Assembly (NCBI GenBank): GCA_019918135.1
Contig: WBZZ01001197.1
Coordinates: 12,501-76,500 of the forward strand
Length of the DNA stretch: 64,000 nucleotides
DNA from: Paulinella micropora
Lineage: Eukaryota > Cercozoa > Imbricatea > Euglyphida > Paulinellidae
Direction: 5' to 3'
The notes below the pieces were generated by a model, which saw nothing but the letters and a program-made list of their open reading frames with translations, had not been told where the DNA came from and did not search any database. Shown in pieces: positions 1 through 8,864 of the stretch. Made by a program: the position numbers and the translations under genes. Every line of letters starts with the position of its first letter. Position 1 is the first letter of the stretch.

Positions 1-282
1 AATCCAGCCACGACGGCTATAGACATCAATGGCTACTAGTCCAAAATTATAATTAGCATTTCCTTTCTTAGTTGCTACCTTCGACATATCCATTAAGTCA
101 ATAAAAACTTGACTCAGTGATTTTGCTTCTGGTGCTGTTATCGTATTCCATATCTTAGTTGGCTTAGATTGATTATGTATTTCAAGTGCATCCTCTAATT
201 CATACTTTTGTTCATTTTCTTTCTGTTCTGTCTGCTCAGGAGTTTCTTGCTGTTGTTGCTGATTTGTGTGCTTATTGTCCAT
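1..282 (-). CDS. rve-family integrase, N-terminal part (runs off window)
   Basis: Reading the minus strand from an ATG at 282 gives a glutamine-rich start and then the stretch NFGLVAIDVYSRRGWI near residues 79-94. This fits the first catalytic strand of retroviral-type (rve, DDE) integrases, where the pattern is roughly hxLVxIDxFSRxxW and the D is the first catalytic acid. Polintons and Polinton-like viruses encode such integrases for insertion into host DNA. The rest of the protein lies beyond the window edge, so the remaining two acidic residues cannot be seen. The start is supported by the short AT-rich gap to the next gene. Confidence 0.6.
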   Translation of the reverse strand, partial: MDNKHTNQQQQQETPEQTEQKENEQKYELEDALEIHNQSKPTKIWNTITAPEAKSLSQVFIDLMDMSKVATKKGNANYNFGLVAIDVYSRRGWI

Positions 283-322
283 TATATATTATTAAAACTT
301 TAAGAAACATTTTTCAATATCA

Positions 323-850
323 CTATTTTTTTTCTTTCTTTGCACCGCCAGAGGATTGATCATACACTTTTACACTAACACTGCTTGACTTCTTACCATT
401 TCCTTTCTTAGATTTAGGCTTCGGCTCTTCTTCTTCACTTTCTTCACTTTCGCTTTCGCTCTCATCAGGTTCAGGCTCAGGGTGATCTATTTCGACACGT
501 CGAAATAGATCTGGCTCCTTACTTACTTTCTTTTTTGCTTCTGCTTTCTTTCTTCTTATTTTCATCTTAGCCATCTTTTCTGCGGTAATGTCGGTAAAAT
601 CACATTCTTCATCGCTCTCACTGCTTGCTTCTGGTGTATCATCTTGGTCTTTTCCATTAATGATATCATTAGCAACACCCATTTCGGCAATGCGGTTTAT
701 CTTTTCCTCCATCTCTTCATCATCGCCTACATAAGCCTTTCTACACTTTGCTAATTTCTCTTTCGCTATTTCAACATTATGTTGCTTTTTGCTCTTAATA
801 CTTTCCACAGCCTTACCCCAATTCTTACGACTTGCTTCGGGGGACGGCAT
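323..850 (-). CDS. Small acidic/lysine-rich protein of the Polinton-like block
   Basis: The 175-residue product starts at an ATG at 850, has a lysine-rich N-terminal half that is probably helical, and a C-terminal half of glutamate/serine and lysine runs (residues about 115-160). No enzymatic motif is visible. It lies 40 bp from the integrase start on the same strand, so the two could form a tandem pair read leftwards. Low-complexity charged proteins are common in Polinton-like viruses, but no function can be given. Codon use is AT-rich like its neighbours and unlike the DNA right of 2.1 kb. Confidence 0.6.
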   Translation of the reverse strand: MPSPEASRKNWGKAVESIKSKKQHNVEIAKEKLAKCRKAYVGDDEEMEEKINRIAEMGVANDIINGKDQDDTPEASSESDEECDFTDITAEKMAKMKIRRKKAEAKKKVSKEPDLFRRVEIDHPEPEPDESESESEESEEEEPKPKSKKGNGKKSSSVSVKVYDQSSGGAKKEKK

Positions 851-947
851 TTTAGAATTACACTCTCGCTTATTTTAAAAATATTCTATACTAAGATTAT
901 TATATTTTAGTATTTTTTAGATAATTAAAATATTTATTTAATATAAT
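851..947. promoter_or_regulatory. AT-rich divergent promoter region
   Basis: This 97-bp gap separates the divergent starts at 850 (minus) and 948 (plus). It is almost entirely A and T with several TATA-like stretches, the last one (TATAATATG) running into the ATG at 948. A shared bidirectional promoter is an inference from position and composition. Confidence 0.4.
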
Positions 948-1997
948 ATGTCAGGTTCCTCCTTCAAGTCGCTCTTAGGTCTTAATGAGTTGGCTGTTGA
1001 TAGTCTAGATATAAAAAATTTAGACCTAACGAATACCAACATAGTCGGTTTAAACACAGACAGAGTGCCAGAAGATGCCGACCCGGTAAATCTTTATTAT
1101 ACTGACGGGCGATTTGACACACGACTGGCTACCAAATCAACAACAAACTTAGCAGAGGGAACTAATCTTTACTATACTGACGGGCGATTTGACACACGAC
1201 TGGCTAACAAAACAACAACAAACTTAGCAGAGGGGACAAATTTATATTATACAACAGCAAGATTTGATAGTCAATTAGCCACTAAATCAACTACTAACCT
1301 AGCTGAAGGGACTAATCTTTATTACACGAATGCGAGATTTGATAGTCAATTTGCCACTAAAACAACAACAAACTTAGCAGAAGGAACCAATTTATATTAT
1401 ACGACAGCAAGAGCGAATGCAGACTTTGATAATAGACTTTCTAACAAAACAACAACCAACTTAGCAGAAGGAGCCAATTTATATTATACGACAGCAAGAT
1501 TTGATAATCAATTAGCGACCAAGAGCACCACAAATTTAGCCGAGGAAACTAATCTATACCATACGACAGCAAGATTTGATAGTCAATTTGCCACTAAAAC
1601 AACAACAAACTTAGCAGAGGGAACCAATTTATATTATACGACAGCGAGATTGAATTCAGACTTCGATACACGGCTAGGCAATAAGTCAATAGATGCTTTG
1701 AGCGATGTAGTGATAACAGGAACACCATCAGACAATCAACTGCTTATTCATAGCACTGGACAATGGCGGAACACAAATTCTCCTTTTCTGCGACTAGATG
1801 GCACTGCAAGTATGACTGGAGCACTAAATATGAATAGTCAAAACATTACAAACGTAGGTCAACTAAATGGAAGGTCTGTATCAACTTGGCTAACAGAGCA
1901 CGATGCGAACACAGCGAAAGTATCAGCAAGTGGAAGCACACAGCGATGTGTTAATTACTGGCGCACCCGCGATAGAGTTATTCGTAGGTTTTGTTAA
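948..1997 (+). CDS. Fibre-like repeat protein
   Basis: The protein (349 residues from the ATG at 948) is mostly a tandem array of about eight units of roughly 25 residues built on TTNLAEGTNLYYT followed by (N/D/T)xRFDxxLA. One unit carries an insertion. Repeats of this LAEGxNLYYTxxR type occur in tail-fibre and other virion surface proteins of phages and large eukaryotic viruses, so a virion fibre or adhesin role is likely. The region after the repeats resembles the usual continuation (a LNMNSQNITNV motif). The C-terminal end looks abnormal, and the gene appears broken about once. It is divergent from the small charged protein. Confidence 0.65.
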   Translation: MSGSSFKSLLGLNELAVDSLDIKNLDLTNTNIVGLNTDRVPEDADPVNLYYTDGRFDTRLATKSTTNLAEGTNLYYTDGRFDTRLANKTTTNLAEGTNLYYTTARFDSQLATKSTTNLAEGTNLYYTNARFDSQFATKTTTNLAEGTNLYYTTARANADFDNRLSNKTTTNLAEGANLYYTTARFDNQLATKSTTNLAEETNLYHTTARFDSQFATKTTTNLAEGTNLYYTTARLNSDFDTRLGNKSIDALSDVVITGTPSDNQLLIHSTGQWRNTNSPFLRLDGTASMTGALNMNSQNITNVGQLNGRSVSTWLTEHDANTAKVSASGSTQRCVNYWRTRDRVIRRFC

Positions 1998-2000
1998 AAC

Positions 2001-2311
2001 CTAAGGAAGTGGGCAGAAGCCGGGGTAGAATCTTTCGCCTTTTCCCTTAGATATTCATCGCAATTTCACGTGAAATTTTCCCGTGAGGACTAAACTAATC
2101 TTTTTTTTCTTGTGTGTACAGAGCTTTCAAAAGAGGCGCCCTGCCAAACATGCCTAGGAGAAAGCCGGTCGCAGACGGTGGTGATGCTGACGAGGAAGAG
2201 ACTCCCTAGTCGCTTTTTACGTTAGACCAGCGCATGGACAAGAAGGTGCTAAAAACGATCTCCATGCTAGAAGACCTGAACGATTGGTACTAGCCGAATG
2301 TCAACGCGCTG
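2001..2311. other. Junction between AT-rich and GC-rich DNA
   Basis: Composition changes here from AT-rich to GC-rich. The segment contains a palindrome (ATTTCACGTGAAAT), a T-rich tract ending in ACAG that resembles a splice acceptor, and then a stretch whose translation resembles the beginning of the second helicase copy at 20.1 kb. The helicase homology therefore starts near 2150, upstream of the long open frame at 2312. No promoter could be assigned. Confidence 0.5.
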
Positions 2312-5002
2312 TTGGAGTCATGCGATCATACTCGAAACCCTGTCGAGTACATGCCAGGCAAACATGACAAGAAAGGGAGGGCTTTTGGGGAAGGTTCGAT
2401 TGGAAATGTTTCGAAATGGATAACGCGTCTTGTCTCTGGCTATTACTACGAATCGATCGACATAAGCAATGCCGCAGCTACTATTCTGGTGCAGCTGGCA
2501 GACAGAGAGCGGGTGAAAGTGCCAGCTCTGTTTAGCAAGTACGTGAACGGTGAGCGAGATTCCATGCAAAAGCTGTTTTTGGAGCAGGTCGGCAGAGAGG
2601 ATACCCCGGTAAATAGAAAGTGGGCCAAAAAGCAGTTCAACTCGGTGATCAACCAAAAGTCTGTGCTGAGCGACTACCTGATCGATTGCCCGCTTATGCG
2701 CGACTGGTCGCAGGCTTGCAAGAGCCTGGGGGAGCAGTTCAAACGCTTGGATGTTTTTGCGGAGGTGTGGGCTTTGGTGCAGTCGCTCAGCGATAAACCC
2801 AACAAGCTAGCTACCTTTGTCTGGTACGTCTACCAGCGAGAAGAACTGAAGATCGTGATGGCTGTCATGAGGTACCTGCGTTCCCAGGCTCTTTACACCG
2901 GGGTTTACAAGTACGATGAACTGCTGGTAGAAAGCAAAGTACATAGGGGCGGGGAGCGTGTCTTTACGAGCGCGAGGCTGGCGAGTATTCGGGCTCACGT
3001 AAAAGAGGTGCTGGGGCTCGACGTCGAGTTCCATAGCGACAGCTACTTACCTACGATCGAGGACAAAAAGAAGCTCTATGGCCCTGTTGATGTGAACAAG
3101 TTGGCCAATGATACGGAATGCTGTCGCGAGCTGCTGCGCCATGGCTCCGAGAACAAGCTACTGCGATACGAAGGATTTATCTTAAAGCCTCATGCAGTCA
3201 TTCCCGGGGTGTACGAATATTCGAGCGATTATATAACCTACACCGCCGAGGTGCTCGGGTCTTCGCTCTACTACACCAACAATGCAAGGTCGGGCAATGA
3301 CACTCTGGATAAGTACCTAGCCCGTGTATCACATCCGTTCTTCCCGCTAATGACACAGTCTTCGATCCGCAGCGATTGGATCAGCTTCCGTAATTGCTCG
3401 TTCAACATCAAGACCTTGGAGTACCATACCTGGGCTGACTTCAAGGAAAAAGGCGAGTCCGCGCCGTTTACTGACCACTTTTATGATTTCGAAATAGATT
3501 TCGCAAAATTGGCGGAAGCCCCAAACCAAGGCGATGAATACCTTACGCCCCTTTGGTCGAAGATGCTGAAGCTTCAGCTAAGCGAAGAAATGGGCCACGT
3601 GTTCGAAGTGCTCGTTGGGAGGCTGATGTATGGCCTCGGAGAATTTGATAATTGGCAGGTTATGCCGTTTTTGCTGGGAGACGGCGGCGCGGGGAAGGGC
3701 ACAGTGTTGGAGCTTATTGCGCTTATGAAGCCTTTGGGTAAGGTTGGGGTCATAAATAAAAACATGGAGGAGAAGTTTGGCCTGGAAGGCCTTTATCAGA
3801 AGGAACTCGTAATGTGTATGGACCTACCACAAAACTTTGCGAGTGTTCTAGATCAGGCGACCATGCAGAGCTGCATCACGGGAGAGAACGTGGCCGTTCC
3901 CCGTAAGAACAAGACAGCTGTGACACACCTTCGATGGAAGTCGCCCGGGATCATGGCCGGCAACTGGGTCATGAACTACAACGATGAACAAGGGCAGTGG
4001 AAGCGACGACTTGCGCTGTTTCTGTGGCTTCTGATTCCTGGGAGTGTCCAGGCTGACTTGAAGGAACGTATTGCCCAAAGTGAGCTGCCCTACCTTCTTC
4101 TACGCTGCATTGCTCGCTATCGCATAGCTGTACAAGAGAAACCGGGCGCTTACTTCTGGCAGGATATAGCACCTGAAGAGCTTCGGCAAAACCAGAAATA
4201 CGTCGAATCCCGCATGAACGTGTTGGCGCGGTTCCTGCACGAGGGGTCAAAGCAGCACGGAGTGATCCCAGATAAAGGACGCCTTACGCCGTGGCCAGAC
4301 TTTATTTCGGCGTACGAGGGGTACTTAAAGGAGATGAAGCAATCTAATGCAAAAGCAGAAAATATCCCAGACAGCACATTGCACCAAAACGGGTTCAAAG
4401 TATTTCCACCGCGAGCGGGGCTAGGTGTTGGGAGGGGGGTGGGGTACAAGAAGGACGGGCGTGTCAACTATTGCAGCTTTTGCCCGCACATCAAGTTCCA
4501 GGTAGGGCACGAGTGCGACCCCGCGGGAGTCTGCCGGGAAGGCTTGTGTTGGCGAGTGAATTGCAGCGACAAAGATCACAGGGGCGCGGGGCGGGGCAAG
4601 TCGTTCGGAATCGTGAACATGCGGATTGTGCCAAAAGCAGAGTTCGACCAATGGCTGCTTGGCACTGCGGAGCCCGGCTCGGAGTCGGAACCGGACGAGT
4701 CTCCCAGCGAGAGCCCCAGCGTCAGGGAGTGGCAAGAAAGGGTTTGGGCTTTGGCGGCGCAAGAGAACACGGACAAAATCAGGCGCGCGACCAAAAAAAT
4801 GCTAGAGGCGAATAGCAGGGCGGAGCGCAAGGCAGAGCGCAGGCGCGGCTGCCGAATTGCTGGCATAAGGAATTGGGGTGCCCTAAAGAAGAAGTACAGA
4901 AGGGCAAAAAAAAGAGCAAAGGAGGAGCGACAGGCGCAGGGTTCTTGCAAGAGACCTAGGTTGGAAACCATTCGTACGAAGGAATATAATACAAAAAAAT
5001 AA
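2312..5002 (+). CDS. D5-type SF3 helicase, copy 1
   Basis: The long open frame encodes 896 residues. Around residue 457 it has a superfamily 3 Walker A motif (GDGGAGKGT), near 500 a Walker B-like ELVMCMDLPQNF, and near 550 the motif C/arginine-finger region (GNWVMNYNDEQGQWKRRL). This order is typical of D5-like viral primase-helicases, replicative helicases of large DNA viruses and related elements. The region before it has no motif I can assign to the primase domain. Residues about 720-755 are cysteine-rich (CxxC and more distant Cys pairs) and may bind zinc. The C-terminus is highly basic. The frame has no ATG at its first codon, and similarity to the 20-kb copy begins further upstream, so this copy appears decayed at its 5' end. 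It is close enough to the 20-kb copy to be a paralogue by duplication. Confidence 0.8.
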   Translation: MESCDHTRNPVEYMPGKHDKKGRAFGEGSIGNVSKWITRLVSGYYYESIDISNAAATILVQLADRERVKVPALFSKYVNGERDSMQKLFLEQVGREDTPVNRKWAKKQFNSVINQKSVLSDYLIDCPLMRDWSQACKSLGEQFKRLDVFAEVWALVQSLSDKPNKLATFVWYVYQREELKIVMAVMRYLRSQALYTGVYKYDELLVESKVHRGGERVFTSARLASIRAHVKEVLGLDVEFHSDSYLPTIEDKKKLYGPVDVNKLANDTECCRELLRHGSENKLLRYEGFILKPHAVIPGVYEYSSDYITYTAEVLGSSLYYTNNARSGNDTLDKYLARVSHPFFPLMTQSSIRSDWISFRNCSFNIKTLEYHTWADFKEKGESAPFTDHFYDFEIDFAKLAEAPNQGDEYLTPLWSKMLKLQLSEEMGHVFEVLVGRLMYGLGEFDNWQVMPFLLGDGGAGKGTVLELIALMKPLGKVGVINKNMEEKFGLEGLYQKELVMCMDLPQNFASVLDQATMQSCITGENVAVPRKNKTAVTHLRWKSPGIMAGNWVMNYNDEQGQWKRRLALFLWLLIPGSVQADLKERIAQSELPYLLLRCIARYRIAVQEKPGAYFWQDIAPEELRQNQKYVESRMNVLARFLHEGSKQHGVIPDKGRLTPWPDFISAYEGYLKEMKQSNAKAENIPDSTLHQNGFKVFPPRAGLGVGRGVGYKKDGRVNYCSFCPHIKFQVGHECDPAGVCREGLCWRVNCSDKDHRGAGRGKSFGIVNMRIVPKAEFDQWLLGTAEPGSESEPDESPSESPSVREWQERVWALAAQENTDKIRRATKKMLEANSRAERKAERRRGCRIAGIRNWGALKKKYRRAKKRAKEERQAQGSCKRPRLETIRTKEYNTKK

Positions 5003-5382
5003 GAACCAGCCGCCAAAAGGATGACTGACGTAAGTCTCATTTGCTCTTATATTCATTTGTATCTGAAGCTTAGTGCCGTTTTCTGTGTCGACTTTTCTGA
5101 CACACACTCTTCCATGCCTTGTGTTCATGTGGGTGCGTGTGTAGGCGTGCGTAAGAAAAATCTCACTGGAGGACAAAGCAGGCGAAAATTCTTGACCCGT
5201 GCGCAAACCGCAAAGCTAAAAAGGAACAGCGAAAGAGAGAGAGAGAGAGAGAGGGCGGGTGAGTTTATATATCTATTAATAAAAAAAACTAAGAGTCTTC
5301 ACTTAGTAAGCTTTCCATCGGTGTTGTCCGGGCTTGTAATAGTATGATTGAACACCTTTTCTTTCCGCTACTCACTCCGTCA
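5003..5382. other. Intergenic DNA with a repeated downstream segment
   Basis: No gene is seen. Positions about 5055-5150 resemble 7217-7310 (shared TGTATCTGAAGCTT, TTTTCTGT, and TTTATGT/TTCATGT..GGTGCGTG blocks). A short GA dinucleotide run lies at about 5232-5254. Confidence 0.5.
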
Positions 5383-5852
5383 TCCATTAGCTTCTGCAAT
5401 TGCTCGTTCAACATCAAGACCTTGGAGTAGCGTACTTGGGCTGACTTCGAGGAGCAAGGGGAGCCCGCGCCTTTTACCGTCCACTTTTATGAAACCCAAA
5501 GGCAAAACCAAGGTAATGTCTAGAAATATGGAACAACACTTTGGCCTGGAAAGTTTTTATCGGAGGGAGATTGTAATGACGAAATGGACCAATATAAGGG
5601 GCGACCTGCACTGTTTCTGCGGCCTCCGACTTCTGGGAAAGCCCAGTCTGATCTTAAGGAACGTATAGCCAAAAAATCAGACTGGGCTGCCCTACATTCT
5701 GCTCCGCTGTATCGCTCGCTCGCTATCGCATAGCTGTACAAGAGAGCGACACAGCGGCGCTGATTTGGGGCGCGTCAACTATTGCAGCTTTGCCCGCACA
5801 GCAAGTCCCAGGTAAGGCACGAGTGTGACCCCGCGGGGGTCTGCTGGGACTT
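5383..5852 (+). pseudogene. Decayed third copy of the D5-type helicase
   Basis: Several blocks here match the helicase at 2.3-5.0 kb at the DNA level: the segment around 3376-3487, the one around 3745-3820, the one near 3990-4140, and the cysteine-cluster segment near 4458-4540. They lie in the same order but much closer together. The copy is an old fossil of the same gene and has no usable reading frame. Confidence 0.7.
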
Positions 5853-5889
5853 TTGTGGTTGCTACCGTGCCTTCAATAAAGGACCGCAG

Positions 5890-6117
5890 AGAAGGGGGGG
5901 GGGGGGGCGCCCCCCCCCCCGCGCACTCCCTTCTCCCCCCCCCCCCCCCCCCTTCTCGTTGCTTTGCACATCTTTCCCGATCCCCACATCCCCCTCCCGC
6001 CCCCCCCCCCCCTTCCCTCCCCTGCCCAAAAAAAAATTCACTCAACCTTTGTGCCCCCTTAAAAAATATATGGCGCGAATTTTTTTCCACGGGAAAACGT
6101 CTTATTCTGCTAAAGAG
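5890..6117 (+). repeat. Dispersed repeat (family R1) with G/C-tract core, first copy
   Basis: The segment consists of a G-run/C-run palindrome, a C-rich stretch, an AAAAATTCACTCAAC block, then ATGGCGCG followed by TTTCCACGGGAAAACGTC. It matches 7325-7571 block by block, and its right half matches the GCGGGAAAACGTCCGATTT part of the R1 family seen again at 39-59 kb. Confidence 0.65.
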
Positions 6118-6257
6118 GCGAAGGCGGCGACTGCCGCGGCTGCTGTCTTGATAGTACTTTTGGTTTGAAACATTTTTTATTTTAAAAAAAGTGTTGGCAC
6201 GTGCGATCCTTTTCAGGGTGCGTCTTTTATTCAGATTTCCGCGATTACTATTTTTGC

Positions 6258-6908
6258 TCAAGTTGTGGTAGTAGCAGCGGAGGCACCTACCAAGGTTTGG
6301 CCGGCCTCGAAGGGCGGCCTGCGCCATTTGGGCCAGCTAAGAAATGTATCAAAGGGCGCCACCTGTAAGTAGCGCAGCTGCCTGACTATAGCACCCGCTA
6401 GACGAGTCGCGGTGCGGTCGATCGGGACACAAAATGTCTGGTCGTGCAACCAATTCACTCCCTTTCTGCTTCTGGCGTGGGAATTGGCCTTGGCCTCCGG
6501 CTTTCTCTCCTGGCACTGGGCGCAATAGCTTCTGGTGTGTATCACTATTTCTTGGACTTCAAGTGTTTGTTCTCTCCTGCTTAGTGTATTGATTTGATCG
6601 AGGAGCAGACCGAGCGGCGCCCAGCAAGCTCGGCAGAAGCCCACCTGGCACAGAAACGGTGACAACATTTCCCCCGATGTTTCGTAGAGCCCGCCCTGTG
6701 CGGTGACTGCGTACTTGGTTTGAATTTCTAGCACATAATAGCACGACAAGGACTGTAGTAAGGTGTGTGGAGAGCCTGTTCTGCAATACGACAAGATCAC
6801 ACCAAATGCGTCCGGATCCAAGTCCAAAAAAAGTGCCTCGCGCGGATCCAAGCGCACGACCGACGACGGCGCCAAGATTTCTCGAAAGAAGAGGCTACGT
6901 GTCTGCAA
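6258..6908 (-). CDS. BTB/T1-domain (KCTD-like) protein
   Basis: The N-terminal part reads RSLFFREIL, then FLDLDPDAFGVILSYCRTG, which is the second half of the T1/BTB fold of KCTD proteins and potassium-channel tetramerisation domains. The codons immediately upstream in the same frame give the first T1 strand (ITVDVGGTIFKTRAETL), so the domain starts before the listed first codon, at about 6960. A nearby ATG-initiated acidic N-terminus (ATG at about 7104) lies in a different frame, so the gene appears interrupted; a homopolymer length error is possible. The C-terminal 120 residues contain CxxC (YCAQCQ) and no known domain. BTB/KCTD proteins usually act as cullin-3 adaptors, which fits the ubiquitin theme of the island. 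Confidence 0.65.
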   Translation of the reverse strand: MQTRSLFFREILAPSSVVRLDPREALFLDLDPDAFGVILSYCRTGSPHTLLQSLSCYYVLEIQTKYAVTAQGGLYETSGEMLSPFLCQVGFCRACWAPLGLLLDQINTLSRREQTLEVQEIVIHTRSYCAQCQERKPEAKANSHARSRKGVNWLHDQTFCVPIDRTATRLAGAIVRQLRYLQVAPFDTFLSWPKWRRPPFEAGQTLVGASAATTTT

Positions 6909-7324
6909 AGTTTCTGCACGAGTTTTGAAGATAGTACCCCCAACGTCGACCGTGATGAGTCTGTTGCTGGGCTCGAGCGGTGGATGCGTGGGGGGGCTGC
7001 ACGCCGCTTGCGTGTTGTGCCTGTTCCTCCCACTTTGTCAACAATTCATCAGATTCATCAAAGGACTTATCGCTCCAGGAATCTTTGCCTTCGTCGGTAG
7101 CCATGCTCGCTCGCTTTTTTTTTTAATTTTCAGCTGCTGTGCTCGCTCTGGACCGGAGCCCCTGCTCCAGCGCGCGAGGGAGGGGAAGGAGAGGGGGGGG
7201 GGGAAAGAGGGGGAACCCACAATTGTATCTGAAGCTTGGTATTGTTTTCTGTCCCGATTGTCTGATAAACCCCTCCCCTTTCATGCTTTGTGTTTATGTT
7301 GGTGCGTGAAAGGAGAAAGAATCA

Positions 7325-7439
7325 GAGAGGGGGGGGGGGGGCGCACCCCCCCAGGCACTCCCTCTTCCCAATACCTTGCACATCTTTCCCGTTCCCGCCC
7401 CCCTCCCTCTCCCCCCCCCCCCTTTCCCCCCCTCCCCCT

Positions 7440-7473
<34 letters not shown>

Positions 7474-7571
7474 CTCCCCCAAAAAAATTCACTCAACTTT
7501 TGAGCCCCTCAAAAAAATATGGCGCGGATCTGGCTTTCCCGGGAAAATGTCTTTATTCCGCTAAGAGACGC
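7325..7571 (+). repeat. Dispersed repeat (family R1), second copy
   Basis: This is a direct repeat of 5890-6117 with the same block order: a G-run, CGCACCCC, a CACATCTTTCCCG block, a long C-run, AAAAAAATTCACTCAAC, and finally CCCGGGAAAATGTC. The C-run here is about 30 bases long. Such runs are prone to length errors in sequencing. Confidence 0.65.
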
Positions 7572-7833
7572 GGGCCGGCCTGTCCATTTGCCGCCCAAAT
7601 GTCCAGAGACTTGTTGAAAGAAAATCTTCCGACACCAAACGTTCTTCTGAGGAAATAGATGCAGGGGGAGGGCCCTTAAAAACGGAATTGGATTGGAATT
7701 CTTTCCTGCAAAGATTTTTGCTTGAAAAGCAACAAGTGTTGTTAAAGAATAACTAAGCTTCATTCCGTTTGAAAGTATCAAGACTTTGTCTAGATTTTTT
7801 ATTAATAAAAAAAAAATCTTTCCCTGGCCAGGG

Positions 7834-8586
7834 CTATGTTTGCTCTTGCTCGGCCCAGCGGTTCTCGGCGCGGACGGCCTCTTCTTCTTCTGGAGTAAAA
7901 TCGTTTTGGATGTTAAAGGTCTCGCGTATCTGTTCGGTTGTTTTGCCCTTGATCATTGTCGCAACCTTGGCGCACGTCAGGTCGAGCAGAGGCTTGATGT
8001 CCATGTAGTTGGCAGCCAGTATCAAGTCAAAGAGAGTCTGTTGATCAACATCGACGAATTTTCCGTCCCATTCGCCAACTATCTCTGTCAGATTAGCGCT
8101 CTTGAGTGGCTTTTCAATCTCTGGCGTCTCAGCATCAGCTGCGTGATGCTTCATGCTTATTTCAGCCACAAGTTTAGCGTAACAAACACTGTGCACACCC
8201 GCGGTAATGACGCTCAGCAGATCTCTGAACAGGTTTACTGTAAAGTCGTTCATTTCACCAGCCGATACTTTTATGTAGCCGGTCGCTTCACAGGCGCTGA
8301 TGCCCTTAGCTTTCATGGCTGCGTTCCACACCACTCGTTCTTTAGCGCGGTTCTCGCTCTCGTACGAAAAGAAACCGTACCGGTACACGTTTGTTCTGTC
8401 TTGCGCGTCACAAAAAACAATATTGTACGAACCCTGCGCGAACCAGCCCGGCTTTGTGCCATCATCACCACTTTGAAAATCACACTCGCTAGGACTTTTA
8501 CATGATTGCTTATGGCCCAAAGCTCGTTCACGAAAAACCCGTTTCAGTTCTGCGGACAGCTCTGCGGTTGTCAAAGGGCTGAACAT
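7834..8586 (-). CDS. SKP1 C-terminal half fused to a kinase-like N-terminal domain
   Basis: The 250-residue product (ATG at 8586) has two parts. Residues about 40-130 match the kinase-like protein at 17.1-18.0 kb, sharing a loop QGSYNIVF (QGTFNIVF there) and [10 protein letters not shown] (HRYGFFAYES there). Residues about 165-250 are the C-terminal half of SKP1: [31 protein letters not shown], and [17 protein letters not shown]. In SKP1 this half makes the helices that clasp F-box motifs, while the missing N-terminal BTB fold binds CUL1. The expected result is a protein that holds F-box proteins without the cullin link, with a kinase-like module in its place. The protein is intact. A long T/A-rich segment with AATAAA-type signals follows the stop. 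Confidence 0.85.
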   Translation of the reverse strand: MFSPLTTAELSAELKRVFRERALGHKQSCKSPSECDFQSGDDGTKPGWFAQGSYNIVFCDAQDRTNVYRYGFFSYESENRAKERVVWNAAMKAKGISACEATGYIKVSAGEMNDFTVNLFRDLLSVITAGVHSVCYAKLVAEISMKHHAADAETPEIEKPLKSANLTEIVGEWDGKFVDVDQQTLFDLILAANYMDIKPLLDLTCAKVATMIKGKTTEQIRETFNIQNDFTPEEEEAVRAENRWAEQEQT

Positions 8587-8864
8587 CAGTTTCTCCCTTT
8601 TGTTGTTTAAGCTAAACAAATTACCATTGTTGCAACCATTAGCGCACAGCACACTTTCTGCTCCTCACTTCTCGTCCCCCTCTCCATATCTTATGTAATA
8701 TTTTGCTAGCGGGAATTTCGGTCGGGATAGTTTACCTCGACCCCGGCGTGCCAGGGCGCAACGGCTTGACGGTGGGGACGCACGACTTCCAACCAGATTT
8801 TGGCACGGGCGATGGTTTCGTTAAAAGAAAGAAAAAAAAAGACTTTTTAATAATAATTATTTCA

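Larger units (their letters stand above)
1..2000. mobile_element. Edge of a Polinton or Polinton-like virus element
   Basis: This AT-rich block contrasts sharply with the GC-rich DNA to its right. It holds a partial rve-type integrase at the window edge, a small acidic/lysine-rich protein and a fibre-like repeat protein. An rve integrase together with a fibre-type protein is known from Polintons and Polinton-like viruses. The element runs off the left side of the window, so capsid, ATPase and polymerase genes cannot be checked. I see no convincing terminal inverted repeat at the right boundary. The element looks truncated or joined to foreign DNA near position 2000, and the fibre-like gene looks damaged (about one break). 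Age cannot be estimated. Confidence 0.6.

Noticed and set aside
5890-7500. Long frames translating as poly-proline or poly-glycine on both strands
   Set aside because: They only translate the G-run/C-run and CT-rich tracts, occur in mirror pairs on opposite strands, and have no protein-like sequence.
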